Assembly: GCF_004363305.1 (NCBI RefSeq)
Contig: NZ_SNZA01000001.1
Coordinates: 646,902-710,901, forward strand
Direction of reading: 5' to 3'
DNA length: 64,000 nt
Source of the DNA: Marinomonas communis
Lineage (GTDB): Bacteria; Pseudomonadota; Gammaproteobacteria; Pseudomonadales; Marinomonadaceae
Part shown: positions 27,181-36,300 of the stretch, in pieces
Numbering within the stretch: the first letter of the stretch is position 1
Layout: every line of letters begins with the position of its first letter
The notes under the pieces: model-generated
Told to the model about the DNA's origin: nothing
Databases searched by the model: none
What the model saw: only the letters and a program-made list of their open reading frames with translations
Position numbers and translations under genes: made by a program

Positions 27181-28966
27181 CGAGACCTCCTGTTTCTAAT
27201 TGGGAGTAATTTAACACACTCTCCAATAATTCTGCATGTTCGCAAGCAACTGTTTTCAAAACATTTAATAATTGGTAGCAATCGGACGATTCGGCCTCCC
27301 AAATGCCCTGAGCAAAGGAGATATAGAGCTTTTCACTAGGCTGTAGATGTATCACAGGAACACTCATCGCCTCTAACAGCCCTTTCTCAGCAATCCGTTG
27401 CTCCGATAGTATTGCAAGCCGCCAATCGTTAACTATCGCAGCTCGTGCCACATCACTAACGATCACATTCAAGGCGATAACATGATCGCCAATCTTTGTG
27501 GAATCTTGGGCATGATAATACATCTCGCCCCTCTCATGCTTCCATTCAATAATCGACTGCTCTGCTGAAGCACGCTCCCAGATTCGCACGGTCGTAGAAG
27601 GTTCACTCGATTGTTTAACAGCAAATATCAAACATCCCATCACCAACCAAACTTTGCGTTTTGGCAACCAAGCAACAAAATAATAAGCGAGGATGATAAG
27701 CAACAGTTTGATTTGTAAAGATGGCAAACTAATTAAAAATAACGTCGGAACGTCAACCAATAATGGCTCAATCAACTGATATGCATAGACTAAAGCGCCA
27801 TCAAACAATTCGTAAACATTGGTCGATTGAAACAAGAAACCTTCAAGCAAAGCGACCCACGCAATGGGAAACCAAACAAACGCCACAAATGGAACCAACA
27901 CCATATTAACAAGAATGGTTAATCCGCTGAGCTCTACTTGCCAGCCCAATGTTAACAACACAGCGAACATAGACAGTAAAACTTGCATTTCGATAAATCG
28001 ACCAACGGAGACGCTCCGCTTCAAAGTAATACAAATCAAAGCCACAAATGAAAAGGAAAGCCAAAACGAAGGATCTAGCACCCTCCCAGGCCAAACCAGC
28101 AACATACACCAAGCACTTACCAGTAACACCTGAAAAACCGAAACCTTGAGACAAACCGCTCTCAATGAAAAGCCTATTAGCGCCATCAAAGCCGCCCGAA
28201 TAGCTGGCTCCCCTGCTCCGCTCCAATAGGCATATAGGAATGCTAACGGTATCACCAATAAAGCATCCAAGTGACAACGCCAAATACCTAGCACGCGAAC
28301 TTTAGGAAGCATTAGCCAGATAACTTTGCTGAGCAGCAAAGCTAGAACACAAACAAAACCGACATGAAGACCTGAGACAACAAAAAGATGCGCTATACCT
28401 AAATGATTCACCAGCCAACGATCACGCTCACTCCAACCCGAGCGATCCCCCTTGATTATTGAGTAAGCAAATCTCCAGCTAGGAAAATGCGATAGTGACT
28501 TGAAATACCAATCACTTGCGGCAACCTCGCCATATAGATACACCACTGCATCCACACCTTTGGCAAACGCATAGCGTTCTCGGTAATCACCACGAGGATT
28601 TGCAACAACAGGCACAACAGGACGTCCGTTAATAACTTCAGCAACCGCGTGACAAGGCGCAAAAACAGCCCCTCCACCACTCTGTTTCACCAAGATGGTT
28701 TCAAGGACTGTTTCTCCACTTGTAAACCAGCAACCCTGGTCAAGATCTAAAAAGTAATCTTGATGTTGATAAACTAAGGACCGCTCTTGCCATATGTTGT
28801 GACTTATCAGTGAAACTAAGGAAATTAAAACTAATATGAGCCCCAGCCAATCTTTACGGAAGATTTGATAGAGACATAGAAGGATCATATGCGTAGAATA
28901 CAGCCACCGAAGAGAAGGTGGTGTTAATACAGCTGCCACAAGCAAGCAAATATTGAAAAGCAACAT
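27164..28966 (-). CDS. comEC: ComEC/Rec2 family competence protein, lacking a recognisable nuclease domain
   Basis: An inner-membrane DNA-uptake channel protein of 600 residues; most family members are about 750. The Competence domain is present, with HLFVVSGLHVGFV and GAGEPAIRAALMALIGF, and many hydrophobic helices. After the last membrane segment (near residue 440) the chain continues for about 150 residues, but no HxHxDH motif of the metallo-beta-lactamase domain can be found. ATG at 28966 has a perfect AAGGAGGT. Either single-strand degradation is done by another protein or the gene has drifted. It leads the exbBD-lpxK transcript. Confidence 0.88.
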   Translation of the reverse strand: MLLFNICLLVAAVLTPPSLRWLYSTHMILLCLYQIFRKDWLGLILVLISLVSLISHNIWQERSLVYQHQDYFLDLDQGCWFTSGETVLETILVKQSGGGAVFAPCHAVAEVINGRPVVPVVANPRGDYRERYAFAKGVDAVVYLYGEVAASDWYFKSLSHFPSWRFAYSIIKGDRSGWSERDRWLVNHLGIAHLFVVSGLHVGFVCVLALLLSKVIWLMLPKVRVLGIWRCHLDALLVIPLAFLYAYWSGAGEPAIRAALMALIGFSLRAVCLKVSVFQVLLVSAWCMLLVWPGRVLDPSFWLSFSFVALICITLKRSVSVGRFIEMQVLLSMFAVLLTLGWQVELSGLTILVNMVLVPFVAFVWFPIAWVALLEGFLFQSTNVYELFDGALVYAYQLIEPLLVDVPTLFLISLPSLQIKLLLIILAYYFVAWLPKRKVWLVMGCLIFAVKQSSEPSTTVRIWERASAEQSIIEWKHERGEMYYHAQDSTKIGDHVIALNVIVSDVARAAIVNDWRLAILSEQRIAEKGLLEAMSVPVIHLQPSEKLYISFAQGIWEAESSDCYQLLNVLKTVACEHAELLESVLNYSQLETGGLGVRAF

Positions 28967-29004
28967 TGGACCTCCTTGTCCACTTGTAGCCTTAAGTAGT
29001 TATT

Positions 29005-29511
29005 ATGCCAAAGCGTTACCTTAAGAAATTTGTCCCACATCCAGAGAAGCTTAAACAAAATAAAGCGCTTGGGCTCCTTGGAACACAAATATATGAAGCC
29101 GACCTTTGGCATCTATCTCGCCGATCCGTCGCAAAAGCATTCTGGAATGGCCTTTTTTGGGCAGCAATACCTATGCCCTTCCAAATGGTTGTCTCTGCAC
29201 TTTTCGCCATCCCACTGAGAGCCAACATCCCACTATCAATTGCGCTAGTGTGGATCACAAACCCGATTACCATGCCTGTCGTTTTCTATGTCAATTACCT
29301 GATTGGCACATGGATTGTTGGTAATGGCATCGACTCAGAATTCCAAATGTCCGTCGAATGGATTTGGCGACAAATCGAGCATATCTGGCTACCACTTTAC
29401 GTTGGGTCCATCGTCGCGGGCTTTATAGCAGGTGGAATCGGCTACTTCTCAATTCTTCTGTTATGGCGTTTACACGTCATAAAACGCTGGAAAAATCGCC
29501 GCCTGAAATAA
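29005..29511 (+). CDS. DUF2062 membrane protein
   Basis: A 168-residue protein of the DUF2062 family. Two hydrophobic regions are visible, MPFQMVVSALFAIPLRANIP with VWITNPITMPVVFY between helices, and a C-terminal GFIAGGIGYFSILLLW, ending in a basic tail. ATG at 29005 lies 38 bases from the divergent comEC start. In Pseudomonas a DUF2062 gene also lies between lolCDE and comEC. Function unknown. Confidence 0.88.
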   Translation: MPKRYLKKFVPHPEKLKQNKALGLLGTQIYEADLWHLSRRSVAKAFWNGLFWAAIPMPFQMVVSALFAIPLRANIPLSIALVWITNPITMPVVFYVNYLIGTWIVGNGIDSEFQMSVEWIWRQIEHIWLPLYVGSIVAGFIAGGIGYFSILLLWRLHVIKRWKNRRLK

Positions 29512-29513
29512 CT

Positions 29514-29544
29514 AAAAAAGCGCAGACAATTGCTGCGCTTTTTT
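29514..29544. terminator. Bidirectional terminator between DUF2062 gene and lolD
   Basis: AAAAAAGCGCAG and CTGCGCTTTTTT in a 12-bp stem. Confidence 0.92.
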
Positions 29545-29558
29545 CTTTCTAAAATTGT

Positions 29559-30245
29559 CTAATCAGTGATTTGATTCAGCGTTTTGGCGCTTAATCGATA
29601 AGCCCTATCCATCCAAGAGAGCATTTTTTCATCGTGAGTTACGATGAGGAAAGCCATCTCTTTTTCCACTTTAAGTCGCAGAATTAAATCCTGAATCTCT
29701 TGAGAAGTCGTTTCATCCAAATTACCTGTCGGCTCATCCATCAACACACAAGCTGGGTTATGCGCTAACGCTCGAGCAATTGCGACACGTTGACGCTCCC
29801 CCCCAGAAAGTTGCGACGGTCGATGAGAAAGCCGCTCTGATAAGCCTACATCCTGCAACAACTTAGACGCCACGCCTTTAGCATCGCTAGCTTTCTTTCC
29901 TGCAATAAGAAGTGGCATCATGACATTTTCAAGCGCACTAAATTCAGGCAACAGATGATGAAACTGATAGACAAAGCCAAGCTTTTCATTACGCAATTTT
30001 GAACGCTTAGAATCACCAAGGGAATGCCAGGAAATTCCATCAATTTCCACATCACCATGAGACGCCTTATCTAATCCTGCTAACAGGTTAAGTAAGGTTG
30101 TCTTACCTGAGCCAGAGCTCCCCACAATTGCAACCGCTTCACCCTTGCAAAGCTCGAAATCTATATCATCAAAGACCTGAACATCCCTTTTACCATCTCG
30201 GTATTGCTTGCTCAGCCCTTTACTTTGTAAAACTACATCACTCAT
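29559..30245 (-). CDS. lolD: Lipoprotein-releasing ABC transporter ATPase
   Basis: The ATPase of the Lol exporter that detaches outer-membrane lipoproteins from the inner membrane. At 228 residues it has Walker A GSSGSGKTTLL, signature LSGGERQRVAIARAL, Walker B CVLMDEPTGNLD and the LolD-type segment GFVYQFHHLLPEFSALENVM. It overlaps the permease gene by 8 bases. It works with the LolC/E protein upstream to hand lipoproteins such as BamC and Pal (both in this window) to LolA. Confidence 0.95.
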   Translation of the reverse strand: MSDVVLQSKGLSKQYRDGKRDVQVFDDIDFELCKGEAVAIVGSSGSGKTTLLNLLAGLDKASHGDVEIDGISWHSLGDSKRSKLRNEKLGFVYQFHHLLPEFSALENVMMPLLIAGKKASDAKGVASKLLQDVGLSERLSHRPSQLSGGERQRVAIARALAHNPACVLMDEPTGNLDETTSQEIQDLILRLKVEKEMAFLIVTHDEKMLSWMDRAYRLSAKTLNQITD

Positions 30246-31479
30246 AGCGCAAAGCCTCCGCAGGATCTACTTTTGAGGCACGCCAAGCTGGGTACAAAGT
30301 CGCTAAAACAGTCATACAGAATGCAGCCGTCACTATAAGCCGAACATCTTGCCATTCTAATTGCGAAGGCAAATAGTTAATAAAGTACACGTCACCACTT
30401 AGGAACTGCACACCCAAGATCCCTTCAAGCCAAGCAATCGCATCACTAACATTCAATGCGGCAGTCACACCAAGCAACAGACCTATCAAGGTACCCAACA
30501 GGCCAATAAAGATACCTTGCACAACAAACACCCACATAACCTGACCGGATGTCAGCCCCATCGTACGTAAAATCGCAATATCGGTACGTTTATCCGTTAC
30601 CACCATTACCAACGTGGAAACGATATTAAAAGCAGCCACGGCCACGATCAACAATAGCAGTAAGCCGATCATAGTCTTTTCCATTTTAATGGCCTGAAAT
30701 AAGTTACCGTGAGTACGTGTCCAATCACTTACTTTATTTTGACCAGGAATCGCTCTTGCGATATCCCAAATTAAGCTTGGCGCATCAAACAAATTATCAA
30801 AAGCAACTCGTAATGCTTCCACATCCTCTGGCTGGTAGCGCTTCAATCTAGCAGCATCCTGAATATGTATATAGGCCAAACTTGAATCCAATTCAGCGCC
30901 AACTTTGAACGTACCTACTAGAGTAAAACGCTTCAAGGTAGGAGTTATGCCAGCTATGGATACATTTGCTTTAGGCATTAACGCCGTTACCTTATCCCCT
31001 AATCGCACACCTAACATTCGGGCAAGTTGCTCACCAAGAACAATGCCGAACTCGCCAGACTTAAGATCACTCAAAGCACCTGAAGTCATATGATTAGGCA
31101 GGATAGATACCATTGCCTCTAAATCAGGATTAATACCATTGAGCAATGCTCCGTGTACCCCACGACTCGACTGAAACATTACTTGGGCTTGTATGTGCGG
31201 GGCAACAGCTTTTACCCCCGGCATTTCAGCAACCAAGTCAGCAGTTTTCTGCCAATCATCCAGAGTCGGATCCCCCCAAACTGTTGCGTGGGGAACCATT
31301 CCGAGAATACGTTGACGCAGCTCTCGATCAAAGCCATTCATAACAGATAACACTGTAATCAGAACAGCTACGCCTAATGCAATACCTGCAATAGATGAGA
31401 AACTTATAAAAGAAATAAAGTGATTGGCACGCTTAGCACGCGCATAACGCAAACCAATTTTGACAGGCAATAAATTCAT
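30238..31479 (-). CDS. lolC: Lipoprotein-releasing permease, LolC/LolE family (possible LolF)
   Basis: A 413-residue permease with an N-terminal helix (FSSIAGIALGVAVLITVLSV) then VMNGFDRELRQRIL, a large periplasmic domain (about 45-270) and three C-terminal helices, the LolC/E architecture. The start at 31479 gives MNLLPVKIGLRYARAK as in homologues; a MDACC extension to 31494 has no ribosome site. Only one permease gene exists here, whereas lolCDE normally has two around lolD. It may therefore be a homodimeric LolF-type protein; a second copy elsewhere would refute that. Confidence 0.9.
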   Translation of the reverse strand: MNLLPVKIGLRYARAKRANHFISFISFSSIAGIALGVAVLITVLSVMNGFDRELRQRILGMVPHATVWGDPTLDDWQKTADLVAEMPGVKAVAPHIQAQVMFQSSRGVHGALLNGINPDLEAMVSILPNHMTSGALSDLKSGEFGIVLGEQLARMLGVRLGDKVTALMPKANVSIAGITPTLKRFTLVGTFKVGAELDSSLAYIHIQDAARLKRYQPEDVEALRVAFDNLFDAPSLIWDIARAIPGQNKVSDWTRTHGNLFQAIKMEKTMIGLLLLLIVAVAAFNIVSTLVMVVTDKRTDIAILRTMGLTSGQVMWVFVVQGIFIGLLGTLIGLLLGVTAALNVSDAIAWLEGILGVQFLSGDVYFINYLPSQLEWQDVRLIVTAAFCMTVLATLYPAWRASKVDPAEALRYE

Positions 31480-31498
31480 ACAACATGCGTCCATAACA

Positions 31499-31523
31499 AA
31501 GAAGGGGCATAAAGCCCCTTCTT
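31499..31523 (-). terminator. Hairpin after purC, before lolC
   Basis: AAGAAGGGGC, ATAAA, GCCCCTTCTT. The T-tract on the minus strand is short, so read-through into lolC is likely. Confidence 0.7.
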
Positions 31524-31537
31524 GTGATCAGCGTATA

Positions 31538-32254
31538 TTAAGCATCAAAATCGATGCCAATACGACGACCTACATCTTCATAGGCTTCAATCACACCACC
31601 AAGACCTTGGCGGAAGCGATCTTTGTCTAGTTTTTCTTTTGTCTTCGCATCCCACAAACGACAACCGTCTGGAGAGAACTCATCACCAAGTACCACTTCA
31701 CCTTTGAATAGACCAAACTCAAGTTTGTAATCTACTAGGATCATGCCACCTTCCGCAAACAATGCTTTCAGCACATCGTTTACTTTGTATGTTAGCTCTT
31801 TTGCTTTTGCTAAATGTTCGGCTTTTGCCCAACCAAATGATTCAACGTGAGACTCGTTGATCATAGGATCACCTAAAGCGTCATTCTTAAGGAACAATTC
31901 AAAAGTAGGAGGTGTAAGCTCCTGTCCCTCTTCAACGCCTAAGCGACGACATAAGCTACCAGCCGCTACATTACGAACCACACACTCTACCGGCATCATA
32001 TCTAAGCATTTAACCAAAGACTCGGTGTCGCTAAGCAGTGCTTCAAAGTGAGTAGGAATACCAGCTTCTTCTAGTTTACTCATAATAAAGGCATTAAATT
32101 TATTATTTACCATGCCTTTACGGTCTAGCTGCTCAACTTTCTTACCGTCGAACGCAGAAGTGTCGTTACGGAATACCAGAACCATTTTATCAGGATCATC
32201 GGTACGAAATACCGATTTTGCCTTGCCTGCATATAGCTCTTGTCGTTTTTCCAT
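31538..32254 (-). CDS. purC: Phosphoribosylaminoimidazole-succinocarboxamide synthase
   Basis: SAICAR synthetase of purine biosynthesis, 238 residues (E. coli has 237). Motifs are [40 protein letters not shown] and [13 protein letters not shown] at 32254 with GGAG upstream gives [10 protein letters not shown]; a TTG five codons earlier is unlikely. It follows bamC in the dapA-bamC-purC order known from Pseudomonas. Confidence 0.96.
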   Translation of the reverse strand: MEKRQELYAGKAKSVFRTDDPDKMVLVFRNDTSAFDGKKVEQLDRKGMVNNKFNAFIMSKLEEAGIPTHFEALLSDTESLVKCLDMMPVECVVRNVAAGSLCRRLGVEEGQELTPPTFELFLKNDALGDPMINESHVESFGWAKAEHLAKAKELTYKVNDVLKALFAEGGMILVDYKLEFGLFKGEVVLGDEFSPDGCRLWDAKTKEKLDKDRFRQGLGGVIEAYEDVGRRIGIDFDA

Positions 32255-32290
32255 GTGGAGAATCTCCAATTAATACTGTGAGGGGATTAA

Positions 32291-33388
32291 TTACTTCGCC
32301 AGTAGCGAAAGGATGCGGTATGACGTCAGTGCTGGGTTATCCGTAGCAGACGTATCAACCGTTAAAAAGTAGCCTTCCTGTTGACGAATCAACTGATATG
32401 GATAGCTACGTTCCGTCCATGGCACATCGTCAAGATTGCGACGACGCACTTTAAAAAGAATCACATCTTTATTTTCCGAAAGTGCACCTAGAGGCACTTT
32501 AAAATCAACAATATCGCCTACTTTTGCCAATTCGTTTTGCGGAACTAATGCCAGCTCTTTAGGCATGTCATTAGTAATATGAATACCAGAAGTTGAACGG
32601 ATGTACTGATCTACTGAAGCGGCATCCGCCTCTTTGCCTAAGTACAGCGCCAACTTATCGTCTCGATTGGTCCAAATGCGAGATTTTAGCACTGGTTCTT
32701 TGCTTTGGTTGGACAAAAGCACTGTTTCGACCGTTAAATCTCGTGACATATGAGACCATGCATTCACCATTTGTGAAGCAATAGTTTCATTTAATGTTAG
32801 ATCGACGTTTTCTTCACGGCCCTCTGCGTCAATAGCAACAACCGAAACGCTGACATCAACAGCTGCACTCTGCTGAGCAAAGTTCGCTGTTACTCGATAT
32901 TGAGTCGGCTTTAATCGTGTAATGCTGCTCCACAATTTTGCCAAGCTTCCTTGGCTATCAAGCTGAATAGGTGCACTGACCAGCTGCGCATCACTCACGG
33001 AATTAAACACAACTTCCTCGCCACTTAGGGACGAGAAGTAGTCCGTAATCAGTTTCTTAGACTGCTCAAGCGAAGCAGGAATTTGATAAGTCACTTGATA
33101 CTGGCCAAACACCATCGGCACGTAGGCCATAGATAAAAAGGGTTTTGGAGCTCTAGGAGCTTCAAATTCACCTGTTGCATTTAAAGCGGCCACACGATCT
33201 TCATTAGGAATGATCATTTTATCTGAAATGTCGTATCGGCCAGCGGGTAATTCCAACTCAACATCGCTACTTTCTGCTGTTTGATAATCTAACCCATGAT
33301 CTGTGACCAAATTGGAACAGCCAGATAAAACAACGACTGAAAATAAACCACCTAAAACTAACTGAGTTTTTTTCTGTTTAATTGACAT
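32291..33388 (-). CDS. bamC: Outer membrane protein assembly factor BamC
   Basis: A 365-residue lipoprotein of the BAM complex. The signal peptide ends in the lipobox VVLSGCSNL, so Cys25 is lipidated. An unstructured N-terminal segment that binds BamD (LELPAGRYD, IPNEDRVAAL) is followed by two helix-grip domains. The start overlaps the stop of dapA by one base. It depends on the Lol system encoded nearby for outer-membrane delivery. Confidence 0.92.
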   Translation of the reverse strand: MSIKQKKTQLVLGGLFSVVVLSGCSNLVTDHGLDYQTAESSDVELELPAGRYDISDKMIIPNEDRVAALNATGEFEAPRAPKPFLSMAYVPMVFGQYQVTYQIPASLEQSKKLITDYFSSLSGEEVVFNSVSDAQLVSAPIQLDSQGSLAKLWSSITRLKPTQYRVTANFAQQSAAVDVSVSVVAIDAEGREENVDLTLNETIASQMVNAWSHMSRDLTVETVLLSNQSKEPVLKSRIWTNRDDKLALYLGKEADAASVDQYIRSTSGIHITNDMPKELALVPQNELAKVGDIVDFKVPLGALSENKDVILFKVRRRNLDDVPWTERSYPYQLIRQQEGYFLTVDTSATDNPALTSYRILSLLAK

Positions 33389-34266
33389 TATTTAGATACT
33401 CCAGCGGCATCAAGAGCTGCAGAAACTTCTGCAAAGTACTGCTCTGAAAGCGGTGTAAGTGGAAGTCGAATAGCGTTTTCACATAAACCTAGTTGCGCTG
33501 CGGCCCATTTAACTGGGATTGGATTCGGCTCTACAAACAGGGACTTATGTAAACCTTTGATCCCTGCATCGACCTCATGTGCTGCTTCAGCATCACCAGC
33601 GATGGCAAGCTCTGCAGCTTTTGCAACTTGTGAAGGGGCAACGTTAGCTGTAACGGAAATATTACCTTTACCGCCCAGCAACATTAAACCCACAGCCGTT
33701 GGATCATCACCAGAATATACAGCAAACGTTTCCGGTACGGCATTGATCAGTTCTTTTGCTCGCTCTAAGTCACCAGTAGCATCTTTAATCCCTACGATGT
33801 TAGGAATAGATGTTAAACGTAGAACCGTCTCATTACTCATATCACAAGCTGTACGGCCTGGAACGTTGTACAGAATTTGAGGAATGTCGACAGCTTCAGC
33901 AATGGCTTTAAAGTGCAAGAACAAGCCTTCTTGAGTTGGGCGATTGTAGTATGGCACCACTAATAGACAAGCGTCCGCACCCGCTTCTTTTGCTCGCTGT
34001 GTAAGATCAATGGCCTCATGTGTAGAGTTTGCACCTGTACCGGCAATCACAGGAATCCTACCATTCACCTTCTGGACCACTTGGCGAATTACATTCGCAT
34101 GTTCGTCATAAGTCAATGTGGCGGATTCGCCTGTTGTTCCCACTGCAACAATGCCGTGTGTACCGGCTGCAACATGGTACTCTACAAGTTCATCTAGCTT
34201 TTGCTTATCGATGCTGCCATCGGACTTCATTGGTGTGATAAGCGCCACTAAACTTCCAGTAATCAT
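33388..34266 (-). CDS. dapA: 4-hydroxy-tetrahydrodipicolinate synthase
   Basis: DapA condenses pyruvate and aspartate semialdehyde for lysine and diaminopimelate. The 292-residue chain has TTGESATL, the catalytic Tyr in YNVPGRTACD and the Schiff-base Lys in VGIKDATGDL. ATG at 34266. It leads the dapA-bamC-purC run and is divergent from bcp. Confidence 0.96.
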   Translation of the reverse strand: MITGSLVALITPMKSDGSIDKQKLDELVEYHVAAGTHGIVAVGTTGESATLTYDEHANVIRQVVQKVNGRIPVIAGTGANSTHEAIDLTQRAKEAGADACLLVVPYYNRPTQEGLFLHFKAIAEAVDIPQILYNVPGRTACDMSNETVLRLTSIPNIVGIKDATGDLERAKELINAVPETFAVYSGDDPTAVGLMLLGGKGNISVTANVAPSQVAKAAELAIAGDAEAAHEVDAGIKGLHKSLFVEPNPIPVKWAAAQLGLCENAIRLPLTPLSEQYFAEVSAALDAAGVSK

Positions 34267-34439
34267 TCCTACATCTCCACATTGATTTAAGCGTGCATAG
34301 TCTACCGCTCACGTACCCCCTATACAACACAACAAGAAGGCAATATTTAGTCCTTACACGTTATCAAGTACACTTAGCATCCAATTTGACACTTCAATAC
34401 GTAAGAGTGCCAAACATAAACATGATAATGGAGCCAAAA

Positions 34440-34886
34440 ATGAGCTTAACAATTGGACAAGAAGCCCCTGATTTCACTTCAAAAGACCAACATGGCAACC
34501 CTATCACGCTGAGTGAATTTCGTGGAAAAAAAGTCGTACTTTACTTCTATCCAAAAGATTCCACTCCTGGGTGTACGGCGCAAGCATGCAACCTACGTGA
34601 TCACCACCAAGAGCTAACAGATGCAGGATATGTGGTACTAGGTATCAGCCCTGACAGCGAAAAGCGCCATCAAAACTTTATCAATAAAAACGAGCTTCCA
34701 TTCACTCTTATCTCGGATGAAGACAAATCCGTTCACGAATTGTATGGCACTTGGCAACTAAAGAAGTTCATGGGCAAAGAATACATGGGCACAGTGCGCA
34801 CTACCTTTATCATTGATGAGCAAGGCAACATTGAAAACATCATTGAGAAAGTTAAAACAAAAGACCATACCGCACAGATCCTGTAA
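34440..34886 (+). CDS. bcp: Thioredoxin-dependent peroxiredoxin Bcp
   Basis: A 148-residue atypical 2-Cys peroxiredoxin that reduces hydroperoxides. The peroxidatic Cys45 is in STPGCTAQACNLRD and Cys50 is in the same segment, as in E. coli Bcp. The start is ATG 34440 (MSLTIGQEAPDF), with GGAG seven bases before it; upstream in-frame codons back to 34293 do not look like protein. Divergent from dapA, as in Pseudomonas. Confidence 0.93.
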   Translation: MSLTIGQEAPDFTSKDQHGNPITLSEFRGKKVVLYFYPKDSTPGCTAQACNLRDHHQELTDAGYVVLGISPDSEKRHQNFINKNELPFTLISDEDKSVHELYGTWQLKKFMGKEYMGTVRTTFIIDEQGNIENIIEKVKTKDHTAQIL

Positions 34887-34903
34887 CCAGTAGACATCAA
34901 AAT

Positions 34904-34933
34904 AAAAAGCCCAGTCAAAAACTGGGCTTTTTT
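34904..34933. terminator. Bidirectional terminator between bcp and the PerM-like gene
   Basis: AAAAAGCCCAGT and ACTGGGCTTTTTT with a short loop. Confidence 0.92.
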
Positions 34934-34935
34934 AA

Positions 34936-36021
34936 TTAATCCTTGGCGGGCTTCCCAACTAGGAGTTGCTGATCATGAACCCTGGGCCAAGCATTTATAA
35001 TAGCTTTCACTAATGTTGCCAGCGGTATCGCGAAAAACACGCCCCAAAACCCCCAAATTCCACCGAAAAAGAGCACAGCAATAATGATTGCCAAAGGATG
35101 TAAATTTACCGCCTCAGAAAACAGCAGTGGAACCAAAACATTGCCATCAAGAGCCTGCACAACAAGGTAGGCAACAAACACATACCAAAACTCATTTGCA
35201 GCACCAAACTGATAAAACGCAACCAATACAACAGGTATCGTTACCGCCGCTGCACCAATGTATGGAATCAGCACAGATAACCCTACTAGCAAAGCTAACA
35301 AAGCGGAATAACGCAGATCAAAAAACCAAAAAACAATAAAGGTAACCACACCCACTACAATCATCTCGATCACCTTGCCGCGAATATAATTAGCAATTTG
35401 ATCATTCATTTCATGGGAGATATCGCGAATCATCTGTCTCTCTTTAGGCAACCAAGATGTCATGTATGACATAATCTGATGCTGATCCTTTAGCAAGAAA
35501 AACATCACCAAAGGAACCAGCACTAAGTACAGCATCAAAGAAAACAGTGATGGAATACTGGTTAAAGAGTAAGACAATAACCATTGGCCAACGGTTGCCG
35601 CTTCAGCAGCCAGAACATTCACCACTTCATCGACGGCCGCTTGGCTAACATAAGCAGAATGTTCCTGCGCTAACGCTTGAACAAAGCCCTGCAAATCCGA
35701 AAACATTCTCGGCAAATCATTAACGAAGCGAACGGCCTGTCGCCAGATAATCGGCACCATCACCCCGATAAAAGCACCACAAACTGTCACAAAGCTCACA
35801 AAAACGAGGCTAACGGCTAAATTGTGACTCAAGCCCAGCTTCTTACATCGACCAATAAGCCCTTGCAGCAAAAACGCAAAGACCACCGCAATGAAAACAG
35901 GCGCTAGGATTCCTCCCCAGAACGCCACCACCAACAGCGTTGAAATGAGCAGCAGGATAAAGATTACGACTTCTTCGTTACTTAAATAACGAGTCATTAG
36001 GTTATCTAGTATGCGAATCAT
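34936..36021 (-). CDS. perM: AI-2E family transporter (PerM-like permease)
   Basis: A 361-residue inner-membrane protein with about eight hydrophobic helices, of the PerM/AI-2E family. Recognisable parts are LVVQALDGNVLVPLLFSEAV and HPLAIIIAVLFFGGIWGFWG near the C-terminus. Its cargo is uncertain; family members have been connected with ion or AI-2 export. It is 4 bases downstream of tusA. In Pseudomonas a similar tusA-perM-bepA cluster lies next to bcp-dapA. Confidence 0.88.
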   Translation of the reverse strand: MIRILDNLMTRYLSNEEVVIFILLLISTLLVVAFWGGILAPVFIAVVFAFLLQGLIGRCKKLGLSHNLAVSLVFVSFVTVCGAFIGVMVPIIWRQAVRFVNDLPRMFSDLQGFVQALAQEHSAYVSQAAVDEVVNVLAAEAATVGQWLLSYSLTSIPSLFSLMLYLVLVPLVMFFLLKDQHQIMSYMTSWLPKERQMIRDISHEMNDQIANYIRGKVIEMIVVGVVTFIVFWFFDLRYSALLALLVGLSVLIPYIGAAAVTIPVVLVAFYQFGAANEFWYVFVAYLVVQALDGNVLVPLLFSEAVNLHPLAIIIAVLFFGGIWGFWGVFFAIPLATLVKAIINAWPRVHDQQLLVGKPAKD

Positions 36022-36024
36022 TAA

Positions 36025-36270
36025 TTACAGCTCTCGTTTACATGTCACAAAGAAAAAAGTTCCCTCTAGCTCACCTTGCTGGAGTAAGGGTAACCCCACT
36101 AATGAAAGAAAATGCGGTATATCTCGCAGCGAACCCGAGTCAGTGGCATAAACACATATCGTTTCACCTTCGGACATTTTCGCCAACGCAAGCTTCAACT
36201 TAAGTAAAGGCATTGGACATCGCTCTTCTTTTGCATCTAGGATTACGTCATACTGCTTTTCATCTAGCAT
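36025..36270 (-). CDS. tusA: Sulfurtransferase TusA family protein
   Basis: An 81-residue sulfur carrier; the sulfur-binding Cys is in ERCPMPLLKLKLAL. TusA proteins relay sulfur to tRNA thiolation, molybdenum cofactor or other targets. ATG 36270 gives a standard length. A start at 36309 would overlap the divergent protease gene by 9 bases, so I prefer the shorter one. The role of this copy is not decided; it travels with perM and a BepA-like protease. Confidence 0.88.
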   Translation of the reverse strand: MLDEKQYDVILDAKEERCPMPLLKLKLALAKMSEGETICVYATDSGSLRDIPHFLSLVGLPLLQQGELEGTFFFVTCKREL

Positions 36271-36300
36271 TTTTGATCCCGCTTTTGAACTCAGGCCACT

